This document shows, in pieces, positions 23,319 through 36,653 of a stretch of 64,000 nt of DNA. Within the stretch, counting starts at the first letter, position 1; every line of letters begins with the position of its first letter. The translations under genes were made by a program, and so were the position numbers. The notes below the pieces were generated by a model. The model saw only the letters and a list, made by a program, of their open reading frames with translations, searched no databases and was not told the origin of the DNA. The DNA lies in the NCBI GenBank assembly GCA_017311315.1, contig CM029663.1, forward strand, positions 19,515,412 through 19,579,411, written 5' to 3'. The DNA comes from Dendrocalamus latiflorus (lineage: Eukaryota; Streptophyta; Magnoliopsida; Poales; Poaceae).

Positions 23319-25136
23319 CATATGTTGCCAATGTGGCATCGTTCCTGGAGTCGCCTTCTTGTTCTGCCTTTAGCATTAGTGTTACTGGACTGGGCATTGG
23401 CTTGCAATTATCCTCCTCTTTTTATGTCCCCTTTTTGGTTGCCTTTCATGTTACCTGTCCGTTCGATTGTTACTTTATGTGGTGAAGAAGTATAAGAATC
23501 TGTACCTACCCTTTGACAGTAACAGGGTGATCAAGTGCACACGTGGCTATAATTTATATAACATTTTTCTCTTTGTTAATGTAGCACTGGGCTTCAGTAT
23601 TCATATAAAGTTTCGCAACAAAATTTGTTAATGGAGTGCTTTCTGAAGATTTTTTTTTCGCTTTGTTGGAGCATACGGTGTGGTCGGCCATCCCTTGCTG
23701 TATATGACACTATAGGTTGCGATTACATAATAACTTATTATGATAACCACCAACCCCAGGTGAAATGAACCCACAGGGCTTTCGTTTTCTTTGGTAACAT
23801 TGTGCATGAATCTTTGCTTCAATGACGGTAGAAATGACGTTACCGAACTGACAAACAGCATAACCACATGAGTTTTCCCCACCACCTCGTCAATAAACTT
23901 GCTCTTCGATTAGCGCACCACTGATGGTTACCTTTTCCTTCTTTGCAAGGACGACTGCATGGGCTGAACCTGCCACCTGGAACTGGAGAATCGGTGTATG
24001 GGGTAGGGCTTCACGTGAGCCCCCTCGTAAAAATCGCTTCCCCTCGAACCTTTTCAGCGTTTTTTCTTTTCAGAGATGGACAACCCTAATACAGTACGTT
24101 GTTTCAAAACTAATGGCAGGAATTTTTTAAAAAATCCGGCATTGCATACGGTCCCAAAGAGAAGTCTAAAGATAGTGGCATATTACTCTTAAGTACCTGT
24201 TAGTATTGGCTTCTAAAACTTCTAGAAGAAAGAAGCAAACGAGGACAAAAGTAAGCAAGAGGAACACATGAAAGTAGGGCACGTGATTTGCCCTAACCAT
24301 TTCGGAGTGAGACATGAGCGAGAGAAATAAAAAATCTGCTTTGAAAAACTTGATATTCATATTATCTTTTAACTTCTCCGGTAAAAGATAGAAAACGAAT
24401 ATGAGCAAGCACTAAATACAATGATGATACAAGAATAACTACAGAAGTATACATGGGTTTGCAACTCGCACTGATGGATAGCTACAGATTTCACCAAATC
24501 TGTTGTAGCACACAATGACACATTATTCATGTTTTAAACAACCGGTACAGCTGCTGCTGCTTTGATGCGAGTCAAGTGCTAAGATTGGCAAAGCAGAGGG
24601 TGAAGAAAATTTGCATGAATTGTTAGACCGTGACCGTTTTGAGCCATTGATCACCCTTTAAACCACATTCAGAAATCACATCCACAATATTTCTAAGGCA
24701 CATTAGTAATAAAAAAATATACCCTAAAAATATTCTCAGACAAATTTGTTCAATGAACTGATGAAAAAAAAATTCTACATGCTCAAGTTCCAGTTTTCCG
24801 AATCCAAGTTTTACCAGTTGCACTTGGCTGTCCTGAGGCACAGTAACTGGACACGGTGAACCCGAAGGAATAGAAATAATACAACAGACTGAAGAACTCA
24901 AAGAGGCGCCAGACAAACGAACTATAAAGACATTTACAGAACCATCACATTAATTATGAGCTAAATTTCATGCAGACTGACAACTTATTTACCGTGTCCA
25001 GAGGACCATCATCTGGCAAAAGCACTTCACATCCTCCAAGTCTCCAACATCTGTTGTGATCCAAAACTCAACAGGAAATGTTGTGCTTATCTCCAGATTA
25101 TGATTTTTACAGAACACATGTAGAATTTCTTCAGTG
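23319..25136. other. Intergenic region between LOG and CK1 (tail to tail)
   Basis: Contains the 3' UTRs of both convergent genes and about 1 kb of AT-rich DNA. No further coding region or clear transposon was recognised. Confidence 0.5.
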
Positions 25137-28100
25137 CTAGTACTGAACCCTCTCATCGCCGTCAAAATTAAGACCTTCAATACCTTTGAGAGCGGAGTCA
25201 TAGTTCTTAATGTTAGATGAGTGCCGACCTGAAGATGAACGCTTTGGCTCTGCAGAACTCACTGGTGAGCTCCTCTGAGGACCTGAGGTTCTACGAAATG
25301 CCCCAGGGCTTGCATCAGTTGTACGTGTTCGTGAAGGCTCCGAAGTATCAGCTGCCACCACATCCCGGCTACTTGAAACAGCAGCTCTCCTTGACGATCC
25401 ACTTGACCGTCCCAAAAAATTTGAACCAGATATCTAAACAATAGAAGCAGCCAAAGTAAGTAACAAGATTAAAAAAAATGAGCAATATTTCCAGTGTTTA
25501 ATTATGCAGTCCAGCTGATGTTTTGGATCGATAAAGATACAAAAACATTTAAAACTATGATACAAAAACATTTAAAACTACTATTAGTGTCAACAATTAA
25601 AAAAATACAAATATGTGCACAACCAACTAAAAAAACAATGAGATACTAAGGTTACAAAGTCATAACACAGGCAACCCACAGAAAAACACCAAACTTGCAC
25701 AATGATGGGAGCATTTTTGCCAACCACAGGACTCACTTCAGTATTCAGTACTACGTGATCTGCAGGGTTGGATGAACAACTGGGAAATGACAGTCTATGA
25801 TTTCCTGCGAGGGTAGAAATTTGGCAAACCAGAGCTCCAGTTTATGAAAACAAGTTATGGACTTATGGTTGACTCAAAAATTCTGGCTAGTTCTCACATT
25901 GTTCTTCAGTCACACCAGAAAAAAATGAAAAATAGTACCTGCCTCATCTTGCAATCACCTGTCAAGTCCCCTATCACTAGGGGTGGGCATTTGGCTTGAG
26001 ACTTGCGAGCCGGCTCGGCTCGGGCTCGTAATTGATTCAAGGCAAGCCGAGCCCAGCGTCCAGCTCGTGAGAAAAACGAGCCGAGCTCGAGCCGCTCGCG
26101 AGCCGCTCGTTGGCTCGTGCGAGCTCGGTCGGGTCCCAGTCAGCCCAGTGAATCAGTGATGCCGCAGTCGGCCCAGCCCAGCCCGATCGATGTGGTTGAT
26201 AGTCGATGCGATGCGCCGATCGGCCGAAGCGATGCGAGTCGGCACGCGCTAACCCTAACCCTTCCCGTCCCCGATCGGCGATCGCCGCCACGCCACACGC
26301 TCGGCCGCCGCCCGCCGTCCTTCCCCCGTTCCTCGATTCCCTTCCTTCCCCACGCGCTCGGCCGCCGTCCATCCCCGAACCCCTTCTTCCCCACGCGGGC
26401 GGCTGAATTGCTCTCTGTCTGTATGCTATGCTGAATGCTCTCTGTATGCTATGCTATTTCTGTCAATTTCTGTGAATTTCTGTCTGTGAATCTCTGTCTG
26501 TAAACTTTTTAACTCTCTATCAGTGAATTTCTGCACTGAATGCTCTCTGTATGTATGCTATGCTATTTCTGCTGCGCTGCTCTCTGTTATGCGTTTTGGC
26601 TCGTTCAAGCCGTTTTGGCTCGTTCGAGCCGTTTTGGCTCGGTGGGCATCTGCGAGCCGTTTTGGCTCGTTCGAGCCGTTTCCGGCAGCGGCGAGCCGTT
26701 TTGGCTCGTTCGGGCTCGCGAGCCAGCTCAAGCCGCCAGTCGAGCCGAGCCTCTCGCGTAGCTCGTTTCCGAAACGAGCCGAGCCGCAGCTTTGAGCGAG
26801 CTCGGCCGAGCCTGGCTCGGCTCGGCTCGTTTCCAGCCCTACCTATGACCAACAAAGGAAAATAGGGAGAGAACTCACCACAGGATCTTTAGAAACAGGA
26901 GCATCATTTCCTACAGGTGCTTTCTGCTTAGACAAAGTCCCCACGCTTGCAACAGGGGGTGGGGCACGACGTCGATCCATTGATGACCAGCCACTAGTCC
27001 TCCCTTCCTCGGCTCCTAAAAGATAAACAACAAATAAATGAACACAGCTAAGAAAACTAACTCATTAATTGTTTCAATACAAACACAACAATACTAATTC
27101 TCTCTTGTTCAACGTAATGTTATAGAAGCAGCTGAACCTTGCACTAAGGTGTTTTAACTATATTATAAAACCAATTACACAGCAATATTGCCCAAAAAAC
27201 CAGTAATACTCATATGGAACTATTAAAGTAGATCAATCACCAGACTGCCTGTCGTTCTGTAATGTAGGTGGTGCCAATCCAGAAGGTCCCGCACCATGGC
27301 CCTGTAACATAGGTAAGGTGTCAAAATTTTCCCCACAGATGGCTATGTAAAAAATATGCATGCTTGGTGGGTGAGGGAGATACTCACCACAGCACGGTGT
27401 GGAGCACTAGCAATTTGAGATTGCTGGTACTTTAGTATTGTCCAGTCAAACACATAGTCAAACTGAAAACCTGCAAATCATTATTCCAATTATGAACCAT
27501 ATGCCTGGAAAACTTTTCTAATCAAACTGGATGTTTGGTATTTTAAGAATGTGTAGAGTGCGACAGGCTTCTATCAAGTATGGAGGATGAAAATAATATT
27601 TCATGGACCTAAGTATGAAAAGGGAAATAATATTTCCCACACCTCTTCAAGTATGAAAAGGGAAGTGATATTTCCCGCACCTCTTCAAGCATGCAAAGGA
27701 AACTAACCTTCACGGATAAAAAGGTCACGGAACAGTCGCTTAAGGTAGGAATAATCAGGCTTGTCGTCAAACCGCAGTGAGCGGCAATAATGGAAATATG
27801 ATGCAAACTCAGTAGGATACCCACGACATAGAGCCTGAAATAGAACAATAACATTAGAACCAACAAAATCCACCGGGCAGAGTGCCGACTTTTTTCGCAG
27901 AGTGCCGAACCTCAATTGATGTTGCAACTTTTTTCTCACTGATTTTCTCATATTTTTGCTTCTTTGTTCCTGCTTTCAGACCTTGCCAAGGAAGGCTGAA
28001 TAGAAAACACTGTTACACCTGAATCATCAATATATGGCACATAAGAGGATCAAACAATTAAACTCACCTTCCCCTTAGGAAGTACACAAGTACATATCCA

Positions 28101-30555
28101 AGAGATTCCAAGTCATCTCTTCGGCTTTGTTCTGGTCATTGGCAAAAAGAACAAAAGTAATAGTTGGAAAATAAACTGTTCAGGGCAAGGATGTGTGACG
28201 CTCCATTAGACAACAGATTAAAGTACAAACAGGTGGGAGTTATAATGTCAAAAAAAAAATCATGAACTGGTACAGTATCAAATCCTCACCAATGCCAAGA
28301 TGAGTGTTCACACTTGCATATCTTGCTGTCCCAGTCAAGTTCTTATTCTCTCTGCAGCATTAAATAGCAAGTTAAAACACAAGGGGAAGTAGATCACAAC
28401 AGAAAATTAATGAAAAGGTACACATACTAAAGATGATATCTTCAAGAAAGAATATAATAAAACATTAATTTTCGTGACCTGGCAGCATTATTATGTTTCT
28501 CATTCCCTCCCACACTCAAGTGAGGACTGAGAGATGACTATCAAAAAGACTTTATTGGGTATACTACTTCCTAGATAGATCATATGCTGGTAAACACGGA
28601 TAAATGAACTCAGGCATGGTCCAACAAATGATATAAGAGAAAAATGGCAACTAACTCCAGCTAACTAGAAAAATGAACATGCTTATGCCAGGGGTCAAAA
28701 GGGGAAAAACATGGATAACTCACTAATGTTGAGCTATTGCCCCTTTCCTCGTACCTATATGGGATGTGCTGATGCGTTGAGGTATCCCTATACTTTTTGG
28801 CAAGACCAAAGTCTATAATATAGACCTGAAATAAAAAAAATACCGAGCAACACATAAAGTGGTAAGTCAACCCAACAAAATATATCAACGGAAAGTGAAA
28901 TGCTTATTAAAAGCTGCATTGTTATCCACCTGATTAGCTCGCCTACCAAGACCCATGAGAAAATTATCCGGCTTAATGTCTCGATGCAGAAAAGACTTGG
29001 AATGGACAAATTCCACTCGATTGATCTACAAGTAGGGGGTGGAGACCACATATAGCTCATCAGCAAACAACAAGTGAGAAAATTAGAAAAAAACATCAAT
29101 ACAGAGAAATAGAAAAGTCGGGATGAAGAAAGCATAATGTAGGAAGGACAAAAAAACTGTAAAAGACTAGTGAATATTTGTATGCCTGCACAAACACAAG
29201 TGTTGGTGTGGGTAGCAAAGGTGGAACCATAGGCCACGAAAAAAGTGAATCAGAGAGACATGTCTAGAGTTAATTCCTTGTTATATATATATATATAAAT
29301 GATTGTATCAAGGATTTGTTGAGGAACAGCTTGGGAGTATTTATACCATCTGATCAGCGAGCATAAGTACAGTCTTAAGAGATAATTTTCTGCTGCAAAA
29401 ATTAAATAGGTCCTCCAGGCTTGGCCCCAGCAAATCCATAACCAAGACATTGTAGTCTCCTTCTACACCAAACCATCTGACATTTGGGATTCCAGCTGCC
29501 AGAAAAAAGATAGTCAAAACACACTTATTCTATCACACACATTCTTATAAAAATATGCAGAGTGTGGAGCTTCCATACTTCCTCCTTGCAAAATCCTGTA
29601 AATCTTTGACTCATAGAGCAACTGAGGGTGTTTTGTTTTCACATTTTCCTGCATAAGAAACAAAGCAATGAAATGTCAGCTTCATAAAGCTGATACTAGT
29701 AATTAAGATGAATAACCTTGCATTCTCAACTTAATAATTTACAAAAGCTACAAGCTACTACCATACATATCTGTGTTGCATCTATTGGGATCGCCAATCT
29801 ATTTCTAGATTCTCACTCCATACACCAAAGAATGTAGCAATATACTGAACGAAAATATCAAGTTCCTGACTCTTCCCATTCATCTCCTGGTTCATTTTAT
29901 CTCTCATTTATTTATTAGCTATCATCCAATACTTCAACAGCTGAATATTAGTTATCAATTTGCCAAGATTAACTGGAGGCATCTAAAAACACATCAAGTC
30001 CAACTAAGTCAACCACACCACTTGAACACCAGGGACCAATCAACTACTCCAAATGATTCATCCATGGAGAACTAGAGCTGCTAAGGCGAGCAGACCCTGA
30101 ATCCAGAGCCAACTCAAAAGTTGGAATTGCTTTGAGAACAGCAGCATATTCTGAACTATCCTACAGGAACCCAGACACTGACTGACATTAACTTGAACTA
30201 AACATGTCAACTATTACAGTGGCCAAAACACCCGATGCAAAGAAATACACAGGCCAAAACAGCAAAAGTACTTAGTTGCATCAGAAAGTAGCATAACAAA
30301 GCTGGAATTTAACAAAGATCCAGGCAGTTAATCCGCAGCAACGGAGCACAGACCAGCTTAATCGCGACCTCCTCGTTCGTCTGGATATTAGTCCCTGCAT
30401 GCAAAAGAGACAAACAGAACCATATCACAAACCGATCAAGGATTATAAACCCGAAATTTTGAGCACGAGCAACCCGCACCGAGATAGATCTCCCCGAAGG
30501 AGCCGCTCCCTATCTTGCGCCCGAGCCGGAATTTGTTCCCAACCCGCGGCTCCAT
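25137..30555 (-). CDS. Casein kinase I-like serine/threonine kinase (472 aa, 14 exons)
   Basis: Cytosolic/nuclear CK1-family kinase. Exons on -: 30555-30480, 30394-30354, 29648-29579, 29495-29347, 29025-28930, 28825-28755, 28351-28290, 28131-28068, 27995-27911, 27834-27708, 27470-27388, 27301-27241, 27015-26879 and 25433-25137, all with GT/AG borders and consistent phase. Motifs in order: glycine loop GSGSFGEIYLG, VAIK lysine, HRDIKPDN catalytic loop, DFG (DFGLAKKYRD), and the CK1-specific TGTARYASVNTHLG in place of APE. The C-terminal ~170 residues are a Ser/Arg/Pro-rich tail, as in plant CKL proteins. The start ATG opens MEPRVGNKF, matching the plant CK1 N-terminus. The last intron (25434-26878) holds a hAT element. 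No coding lesion was found; which CKL paralogue is unresolved. Confidence 0.95.
25978..26841. mobile_element. Non-autonomous hAT element B in the last CK1 intron (864 bp)
   Basis: Flanked by CCTATCAC (25970-25977) and CCTATGAC (26842-26849), 7 of 8 matching. Ends TAGGGGTGGG / CCAGCCCTA form short inverted repeats of the same TAGGGNTG class as elements A and C. Subterminal and interior sequence is rich in GGCTCG/CGAGCC and GAGCCGTTTTGGCTCG words. It encodes no transposase. It lies between the splice acceptor at 25434 and the donor at 26878, so the kinase reading frame is untouched. Confidence 0.85.
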
Positions 30556-31850
30556 CACCAGCCCTCCCGAAAAAAAAAACAAAGCTTCGAAGTTTCCACC
30601 AAGAACAGCCGGAAAAAAGGCTAAAAAAACGCGCTTTTCCCCCGGAAATCTAGCGGCGGGAACCCAGATCGGAGCGGGGCAGGGGTTTCGGGGATCTTGC
30701 GGTCGAGCTCTCGTGCTACCTAGGGTTTGGGAGGGGCGGGGAGGGGGAGGCGGCGGCCATGGCCGTATGGGTGCGTACGGAGCAAGCAAGCGAAGCCGGA
30801 GAAAAGAAAAAGAAAAGGAGCTGTTTGGCCTTTCGATTCTATCTATTGGGTTTATTGCTTTGCGTTCTAGTCCCTCCCCCTCTGCGTCCTCGCTTTCGCG
30901 CTGTCCCTGGTATTCTTTCTAGGGGTTTGGTGGATAGGATGATACCAGAGACAGGAATAGAATTTAGGATGTAAGGTAAAATAAATTTAACTGTTGGATT
31001 AAGATATTGATAGATAGGTTTATCACACCTTATCTTTGAAGAAACCTTAACTCATTGCGATGAGAAATCTATGGCGTGTAAGATATTTTTCCAGATTTGA
31101 GTTCATGCGTATTTTCATAATAGGTGTGTCTAGTAATCGCTCAGGTGAGCTTCGGTCATAGCCATCATGTTATTCTTATTCTCCTTGACTTCTCTATGCT
31201 AACACTTTTGCTTGCCTTGCCGTGCCCCAGAGCCACCGTGGCACGTTCATCTCTCCAACACCAACCAAGCCTCTCGTTGCTACCATTCTTGTGCCTCACT
31301 TGAAATCTCAGTTAGCACTTCTGCTCCCTTGCAATTCAATTCAAAGCTAAACTTATAGGCTAGCCAATGGACCATAGAATTGGCCATAATACCCTAGCCA
31401 TATTCACCCCTTCCTCACCTCTGTTGCCCACCGTGGGTAGCACGACATGCCACACGAAAACCCAATTGCATTGCTCCATTAGCTTTGGCTTAACTCATAG
31501 ATCATGAAAACATCCTCAATTTTAAGAACTAGGATAGAAAATTTGAAGTTCACCATTGCCGACCATGTGGCCATTACCTTGCTTGCCACGATGCCAGTTC
31601 CCTGAGCGACCTTTTGTGTACTTAGCTTTGACCTGAGTGTGGCTCTGTGCTGTTGCCATTATCACGCCGACTAGCATCGCCGCTCGCCGCCAATTAGCCA
31701 TCGTTGTGATACATCTCACCGAGCGCCTTCGCTACCAATAGCTAGGCCTTGGCCGATGCGTTCCATTTTGGCTCTTAGCCAAGTATGCCAACATCTCCCT
31801 CACCACCGATGAGCTAGCGCAAGGAGCTCCGTCGTGAACTCCTCTATGCC
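30556..31850. other. CK1 promoter side and unassigned repeat-like DNA
   Basis: 30556-30800 is the GC-rich 5' UTR/promoter side of CK1. From about 31190 the sequence looks like the 5' part of a gypsy LTR (long non-coding CG-containing stretch leading into the related LTR that follows), but no boundary could be fixed. Confidence 0.4.
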
Positions 31851-31854
31851 CCAC

Positions 31855-34383
31855 TTGTTAGATAGTTAATTGGTGATTAAGTTAACTGTTAAGCAGGTAA
31901 TTAGTATTAGTATGACATGTGGACCCTGCGTGGTTAGGAATCCTTATTAACTTCGATTTAAACCCATAAGTCCCTAATGTGTGAACCCTACACCCTTGAA
32001 CCTGTCACGTAAACCCAGTCCATGGATCGCTCTCTTTGACACGTAGGTCCTGTTCTCTATAGATAGTCATGTGGACCGAGTTCATGTGAACCGTAATCCT
32101 ACCTGTCAACTTCCTAATTTCCTAAATAAAAATTATTAGAAAATAAATTAAAATCTAGCCAACCCCACCTATCACGCGTCGGAGTTTTTTCTTAAGACAA
32201 ATAATGGAAAAAGAAAAGAAAATTCCAATTGACCCCCCTTGTCAAACATTTATCTTTTTTCCAAATTTTTAATAGATTCAAACTTTGAAAGGCCATAACT
32301 TCCTCATTTCAAATCCCACCAGTTATTTTTATTTTTAAATTCATCTAAATCAAAAACCTTTCCATCAGCACCAAAATTATAAATTTTGGAGTTCATATGA
32401 ATTTTATTTGAATATTGTGTTGAATGTGGATAATTACACATTATAGACTTTAGCCCTTCAGATGCTCCCGTCATTGACGAACAAGATCCACCCTAGCTAC
32501 CTTTGACCAAGGCAAGTTTTTTAATTGATTATGTTGAACCTAATTTTCAAATACATATGTTTTGCTTTAAATACAAACACATGCCTATTATGGTTATTTA
32601 CTTAAATGCCATGTTAAAAGTTGATTACCTAGTTATACCATGCACTTGATACCTAATATTCCGCTTTATTGATTGTTGATATTCCCTTGCCATATCGCCC
32701 TAAGATACGTACAAAGAGAATAACTCCACTATTGGTTAAACTTTACTAGATTATGGTTGTACTTAGAAATGCTTTAGTGATGAAAAACAAATACAACACA
32801 AATATTACCAACTGAACTTAAAAACATGATAATGGGATGGTAACATGGGTTACCATTGGAAACAGAAAAATATTTTCTAAAATGGTAGAGACTCGGACGA
32901 GTGGTTGGTATGAGATCGGTGCAAGGATTGTACGTATTATTAGATTGGCCATGTAGGAATTGCACGTGTTATTTTTTGATTGACCGTGTAGCAATTACAT
33001 GTGTTATTGTTGGATTGGCCGTGTGGGGATTGCACGTGTCATTTTTGGATTGGCCATGTAGGGATTATACGTGTCATTTCTTGAGATCGGTGCAGGGATT
33101 GCACGTATTATTGGATTGGCCATGTAGGGATTACACATGTCATTTTTTGATTGGCCGTATAGCAATTACTTGTGTTATGCTTCTCTTTTCTACACATAAA
33201 TCATACAACCACAAGTTTAGTTATAGGATGGATCTGGCCTATTAATTTGCTTAACTTTGATGTGAATCCTACGCAATAGATTGATAGGTGGATTTCTAGA
33301 TTTCTGTTACGATTGTTGGGAGTGACTCGTAACGGTAATTGCCCTTGTGGATTTTGTAAATGTGAAGGGCCGTAGACTCTCTAATAGCAGGGTCCCTCAT
33401 TGAAAACATAGCCTGGGATGAGAATGTTCTGGAGGTAAGGCATAACCTGAGATGGGAATGGTCATTGTCGCCAGTGCCGAGGGATTCCACCTTAGAGTAG
33501 GAGTGAGCATCAAAGTTAAGCATCGTAAAAGTCTTATTATGATTTTCTCAATCACACGTTTACAGAAGCGTGTAGTGGCTGACATTATGAGTTAATTATA
33601 TCTTATGGGTAAAGCTGCATAACCTCTGTGAAGTGCTGAAAATCTATTCGAATAGTCGTGCCCTCGGACATGACCAAAAGTGTAAAAACGTCACATGTGT
33701 AGTTTTCATAAATTAATGGTTACTTGGTAATAGTTGCGATAACTTAATTTGGAATGAAATGAAAGTGGAGGGATTTTACTCTCATGATGAACTTGACTCA
33801 AAACTGGATATTGGTTTTAAAGTAGAAACAGCTAAGTCATAGGTTTGCAGAACTAACTAAAATATTATATTTGATAAAAATAGCTTTATGCTATAAGAAA
33901 CATAACACATTAACTTGATTAAGCCTTGCATGTAGATGTATATATGTTCCTGCACTTGTATTCTGCTATAGGGATTTGCTGAGTACTTTTGTACTCATTG
34001 TTGCTTAATATATGGTTTTTAGATGATGGAATCAATGATTCGATGTATAGATATATCCATGCCTCCGGCTATGATATACAAGACGAAGGCTAGGACTAGG
34101 TTTAGCCCCAGTTGATTGCCTGTGATAGATCATGAGGACCTTTTTTTGTTTAATTACTTTCCGTTGCTTTGTTATAAACAATCTCATTTGTCTTGTCGGC
34201 CCGTTATGTAAAACTCGATCATAAAATCTATTTGTAGATGCCTATGTAATATTAAGTACTCTTTTTCTTACATATATGTATGGCTGTGATATTTGTCAAT
34301 GTTATATTGTGTGAGTTAGCTATTGATCAATGGCTATCTCAGAATACACAGAAAATTCGGATTGCCAAATCCAGATCGCTACA
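31855..34383 (+). repeat. Diverged solo LTR related to the array LTR (left edge uncertain)
   Basis: It runs co-linear with the array's LTR at low identity. Shared landmarks in the same order: AAGGCAAG...ATGTTGAAC (about 32510), CTATTCGAATAG.CGTG.CCTCGG (33640), GAGTACT..TGTACTCA (33980), and AGAATACACAG..AATTCGGAT just before the end. The right end ATCGCTACA at 34383 matches the LTR end position. No primer-binding site or gag follows, so it is a solo LTR or fragment. The start at 31855 (TGTTAG) is only a candidate; no clean target duplication was found. Confidence 0.6.
32905..33180 (+). repeat. Degenerate ~35-40 bp tandem repeat inside the solo LTR
   Basis: About six to seven imperfect units built around TTGGATTGGCCATGTAGGG followed by ATTGCACGTGTCATTTT. 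No equivalent expansion is seen at this place in the array LTRs. Confidence 0.75.
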
Positions 34384-34939
34384 TTACTCCTCAATTGCAT
34401 GTTGTAGTGATAATATATGAAGTCAGTGGCAAATTTATCATTTATATGTACTTGCATAATTTGTGATGGGAGCTTCTGCGACATATCTTGCAGCAAAGTC
34501 ATAAAAAATGGTTGCTCATATACATGTTTCTGTGCTAGTTCTTGTACTGATGCATCTAGCCAATTTTCAGCAGTTTTTTTTGTGTGGAAAGATGTAGTAG
34601 CAGCAGCTAATGCATCTACTTAATTTGCAGTTTTTTTAAAAAAAGATAACATTGACTAGTGAAATAAGTTTTTATTTTCGAATTCGTTTAACTATGTGAT
34701 AGAACTAATGGGGAAACAAAATGTAGCAGTGTAGTTTTCAAATATATCTAGCGTTACATCATATTTCAAGCTGTGCAGTATTAATTATGGAAATAGCACA
34801 TCCAAACAGGACCAGCAATTGGCATGATGTTGGATTCCAAGAAGCAATTTCAATCGCAACCCAATTCTAATTCTACAAGAAATGTTGGTTCGTCAATTCC
34901 GTGGATCCAATTCATTTCCAGGAACCAAACGGAGCCTTA
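34384..34939 (-). mobile_element. Fragment of a PIF/Harbinger-type element with coding-like DNA
   Basis: Read on -, it opens at 34939 with GGCTCCGTTTGGTTCC next to a TTA, typical of Tourist/PIF ends. Between about 34590 and 34384 the - strand stays open and has protein-like composition (a segment containing HVYEQPF and QDMSQKLP). The frame ends where the solo LTR begins, so the LTR may have inserted into it. No domain was recognised. Confidence 0.35.
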
Positions 34940-35129
34940 ACGTTTTAACACCGGATGGCCCTTTTCTAGATGCTGGCCCAAGGCGATTAATGTGAAGTGA
35001 CCCTTATGTTTTTTTCCATTATCAGGTAATATACATGCATTTGTTGACCTAACTTGGCTAACCAAATGGCTGGACAAAACCATACCTAGCAGTCTAGCAC
35101 CTAACCAGGCACAAGCAAGGCTTATTTTA

Positions 35130-35225
35130 ATTATGATAGGCTTGGGATGTTTCAGGATATTCCTTTTAGCTTATGCCTACCTCAACTTATTTAGGATAAA
35201 AGATTTTGTTGTTGTTATTGTTATG
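35130..35225 (+). mobile_element. Possible LINE-type retroposon 3' tail
   Basis: The stretch CCTACCTCAACTTATTTAGG...TTTTGTTGTTGTTATTG resembles the 3' end of plant LINE-type retroposons, which finish in a TTG-rich tail. The 5' extent is not visible. Weak identification from the tail only. Confidence 0.35.
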
Positions 35226-35683
35226 TCACAAGGGAAAAGAAGAGAAGCACCTGCAAGCTAATCATTTTTTTTTAGAAAAAAAAGGCATCTACAAGCTAAT
35301 CGTAAATTCCTCACACACTTGAAACCTGGGGCACAGAGAATTCCAAACCCTCTATATGATACATTCCGATTTGGACCAATTTGCCATTGGCCATTTTGTT
35401 TGGCAGTATGGGAAATGGGGACAAGAATGGGATCATCCTATCATATCTTTAATTCTTTACGAAAAAAGTATATTCAATGAGAAACTCTGGGCTCATCGAA
35501 ATTGGCAAGCATATGATCGCATAATCCAATAGAACCTGGATGATGCCATAAAATAGTAAAAATCCACTATGAAGTCATGTTAGGCTAGATAAACAATAAA
35601 TACTAGTCAGCAGTCAAGAGCAGTACTGCCGTCTTTTTATGTCTGACCAACAACAATTTTTTGGTTCAAATTTGCCACGATTA

Positions 35684-35926
35684 TGCGACTGCTCTTTTTT
35701 ACTGAAACTTATAGTTTTTAACCGCACCTTATGATTTTTAAGCTGTTTATACGAGAGATTACAGAGAAACAGAACTCACGGGTGGTTTTTACCGATATAA
35801 ATGAAGTCGGTACAGTATGTACTACTATTAACTAATAGACCCTATTTTAAAAAGATACTTCGTTTAAAAACTAGTTACTGTAGAAAAAAATGAAAAGCAA
35901 CTTTTAGAAACTGAAAAGAACATGCC
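35684..35926. mobile_element. Tourist-like MITE, family 1, copy 1 (243 bp)
   Basis: Flanked by TTA on both sides (35681-35683 and 35927-35929). It ends in AAAAGAACATGCC and shares its interior (CTGTTTATACGAGAGATTAC, AGACCCTATTTT) with copies near 36093 and at 50263. TTA duplications with short inverted ends indicate a PIF/Harbinger MITE. Confidence 0.7.
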
Positions 35927-36092
35927 TTATGGCAACTAATTCATTAAAAAAATGTGGCTACGAACCAAACAACTATTGAAATGTCTCCACGGCTCCACCC
36001 ACACACGGTCAAGGAAAACATAACAGTGCCGCAAGCACAACAGAGACCCGCACATGATGCATACCTGATAGGAGTAATAGAACATACGAATA

Positions 36093-36330
36093 GGCCTATT
36101 TGATATAGCTGCAGCTTATAGTTTTTAACTGAAATTTTTAAATTTTAGCTGTTTACAACATAGATTACGAAGAGAGAGATACTTGCGATTTTGGTTGATA
36201 CAGATGTTGGGCTTTTAACATGTACTACAATTAACTTGTAGACCCTATTTTAAGAAAATACTCCATTTGAAAGTTAGATACTATAGCAAAAGCCAAAACC
36301 GCTTCTAGAAGCCGTTAAAGAACAGACTTC
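36093..36330. mobile_element. Tourist-like MITE, family 1, copy 2 (edges approximate)
   Basis: Same interior words as copies 1 and 3 (CTGTTTACAACATAGATTACG, GTAGACCCTATTTTA, CTTCTAGAAGCCG). The ends are too decayed to fix the target duplication. Confidence 0.55.
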
Positions 36331-36653
36331 AATTACCACTGACCAAAGGAAAAGATGTAACCTGATCAAAATTCACAGCAAATTTTCCAAACTTCTGTTA
36401 GACCTATAAGAGCAGTATATGAATAACCAACCCAAACTTTTAAGATGCTACTGCAGACTTCTACATTCACATAGCATTTCAATTGAACAATGACATGATG
36501 CATCTGAGGTGCCAAAACAATCTTGCTCCAGCAGCAGCTTTTCTACGCCTTTTCCTTTGCTGGAGAGGTTAATAGATGTAACGACGATGCATGGATTGTT
36601 GTGGTTGGGATGGTGTCCTTTCCTCGGGCTGAGCCAGGGCTCCTGATGCTGTG

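Noticed and set aside
26246..26260. AACCCTAACCCT, a telomere-like motif
   Set aside because: Only two repeats, inside hAT element B; far too short to be an interstitial telomere tract.
29283..29300. TATATATA run in a CK1 intron
   Set aside because: Ordinary short microsatellite, no sign of function.
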